Shown one piece after another: positions 62,713 to 64,000 of a DNA stretch of 64,000 nt; positions within the stretch are counted from its first letter, which is position 1, and every line of letters starts with the position of its first letter. The stretch lies in assembly GCA_037576195.1 (NCBI GenBank), contig CM075104.1, positions 192,775 to 256,774 on the forward strand. Reading direction: 5' to 3'. A program made the position numbers and the translations under genes. This DNA is from Phytoseiulus persimilis. Taxonomy: Eukaryota; Arthropoda; Arachnida; Mesostigmata; Phytoseiidae. A model generated the notes under the pieces. That model did no database searches and was not told where the DNA came from. It worked only from the letters and a program-made list of their open reading frames with translations.

Positions 62713-64000
62713 TCCTCCCTCAGATGGAACTGTCAGTTCAGATATGATTTTGAATTTTACCGATTCTATCCCTACCAAAACCTAGGTCCAGTTTCACCTC
62801 TAACGCTCCTAAGGCGTGAGGTCTGTGGTTCTACATTATTTTGGTTTCACATGCAAAGGGAGTATAGAATCCACTTATGGCCATTAACTATTCTATGTTC
62901 CAAGAAAGAGTTCTTCGTACGAGTTGGCATACGTAAGGTTTCTTTTACTAAATATACCTACTCCCAGAGCTTAAAGGAGTGGTACCTAGGATGGAACTCT
63001 ATTCTTTTACCTAACGGAACAAAATCCTCAGGAAGGATTGTCTTGAACATTTTTCGCCTAATGAAACAACTGAGTAGTTCATTATGGATCTCTTCGTCGA
63101 TCGCCATCATGGTGTTCTCGGTCGAGTGCTCCGTGATGGCTTTCATCACAGCCTGACGATGTCGTGTCAGGATGTGACCTCGGGCAATGAGGTTGAACTG
63201 GAACTTCCAGTAGCCCGAGGTGGCTGCCCAGATCTTCGGGTAGAGATCCTCGGAGAGGCGTGCTCCGTATCTCGTGTGCATCTCGGTGATGATGAGATGC
63301 CTTTGCGGGATACTCCCGCAATCCTGCCGTGATCGGAACTCGGCTTTGCGGTTCAGTCGGCTGCAGTGCTCCCGCACCACTGAGAGCACTGCTGGGTACT
63401 TCCCTTGGTACCCACTTCGGAATGGCATGGCCACCCATGGTCCTCTGAAGATCGATTCCTGATGGTCTAATCCGGACCGTGAGCACCCCTCGTAGTCGCA
63501 CCAACAGGGGATACGTGAGTCATTGTAGTTCTGGATGACTACGTCCCCTGTGTCACTTTCGAGGTTTCAAAAATGGATGGCTTGAGGGTGGTCCATCGTG
63601 AACTTTTGATATGGCTTGGAATGATTCGGACCTTAGCTTGAGTCAAGCTTTTATTCTTTAGCTTTCGGGTGAGAGCTGGTTTAGGCGGAAGACAAGAAAA
63701 GAACCGCCTCCGCATCTCACTTGCTATAGATCGTGGAAGCACGGACGGCTCCCCCTTAGATCATCATCATTTTGGTTGGGAAGAAAGCCTGCTTATGTCC
63801 AAAGTTCGATAGTCGGCTCCGATTTATGCGTTCCCGCTGAGCTGTGTGTCTGTGATCTCAGCCGCATGTTTTGATGTTTATTGGAGCCACTCTGATACAG
63901 CTTCAACTGTATTTTTCCAATTTTTTCTTTGTGTTTTTAGATCTATTGTCGATCCGAGGCAACTTTGTTTATGCGCATCTGGGAGCCATAAACAGTCTAT
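62713..64000 (-). mobile_element. 3' internal region of the right-edge LTR element (partial)
   Basis: Starts with the polypurine tract next to the LTR and runs off the window. No RT, RNase H or integrase motif is present, so at least 1.28 kb of non-pol sequence separates pol from the LTR, again pointing to an accessory region as in Copia-1 and Copia-2. The contents are otherwise unassigned. Confidence 0.65.
62958..63434 (-). CDS. Unrecognised ORF in the right-edge element
   Basis: 158 codons, sense to the element. Charged and largely helical in composition (KAITEHSTENTMMAIDEEIHNE cut short here), with three cysteines, no signal peptide and no transmembrane segment. Overlapping ORFs of 140 (minus) and 101 (plus) codons make the choice of frame uncertain; this one has the most protein-like composition. 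Could also be an internal part of a longer, spliced or broken gene. Confidence 0.35.
   Translation of the reverse strand: MAMPFRSGYQGKYPAVLSVVREHCSRLNRKAEFRSRQDCGSIPQRHLIITEMHTRYGARLSEDLYPKIWAATSGYWKFQFNLIARGHILTRHRQAVMKAITEHSTENTMMAIDEEIHNELLSCFIRRKMFKTILPEDFVPLGKRIEFHPRYHSFKLWE

Noticed and set aside
63082..63504. 140-codon minus and 82-codon plus ORFs overlapping the unknown ORF
   Set aside because: Mutually overlapping alternatives with less protein-like composition; only one of the frames can be meaningful.
1..64000. tRNA or rRNA genes
   Set aside because: I looked for tRNA arms and conserved rRNA segments and saw none that I could support by eye.

Overview
The window is eukaryotic, repeat-dominated DNA. 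Short spliced introns (83-98 bp) with consensus GT/AG ends, AATAAA signals, Ty3- and Ty1/copia-type LTR retrotransposons, R1/I-like LINEs and about 50% GC suggest an arthropod. A chelicerate such as a mite or tick is my best guess, but nothing here proves it. There is almost no host coding sequence. The only convincing host genes are two copies of a small secreted protein gene near the right end.

Layout. (1) 1-16565 is a satellite array of alternating ~31/37 bp monomers, with a near-exact 1503 bp higher-order repeat in its middle. A full-length LINE (9209-14390) is inserted in it. (2) 16566-32314 holds two copies, head to tail, of one decayed Ty3-type element (A truncated, B with both LTRs). 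They share internal stop codons and the same nested 5'-truncated antisense LINE. Copy B additionally carries a young, almost intact second Ty3 element (C, 23734-28212, 5-bp target duplication). (3) 32315-46933 is an old copia element on the minus strand (Copia-1), split by a younger complete copia element (Copia-2, 37735-44175; 377-bp LTRs, duplicated GTTTC target, polypurine tract). (4) 46934-51650 holds a Ty3 integrase fragment and a third, broken copia element (Copia-3) containing a solo LTR. (5) 51652-62355 holds 45-bp minisatellites and a ~4-kb segment repeated three times, two units carrying the secreted-protein gene. (6) 62356-64000 is the 3' end of another minus-strand LTR element that runs off the window.

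Main discovery candidate. In both Copia-2 and Copia-1 the space between pol and the 3' end is occupied by genes on the opposite strand. They appear to form one family: a short cytoplasmic N-terminus, a transmembrane anchor, a stalk (Ser/Thr-rich in Copia-1), an intron, and a C-terminal domain with the exact cysteine spacing C-x8-C-x7-C, followed by an AATAAA signal at or within a few bases of the stop codon. In Copia-2 the gene has a TATA box and a 98-bp intron. The intron can persist in a retroelement because the genomic RNA reads it in antisense. Copia-1 also has, in the sense direction and overlapping the end of pol, a small env-like ORF (signal peptide, Cys-rich glycosylatable ectodomain, transmembrane segment). 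This suggests copia elements with a bidirectional accessory gene module for membrane proteins.
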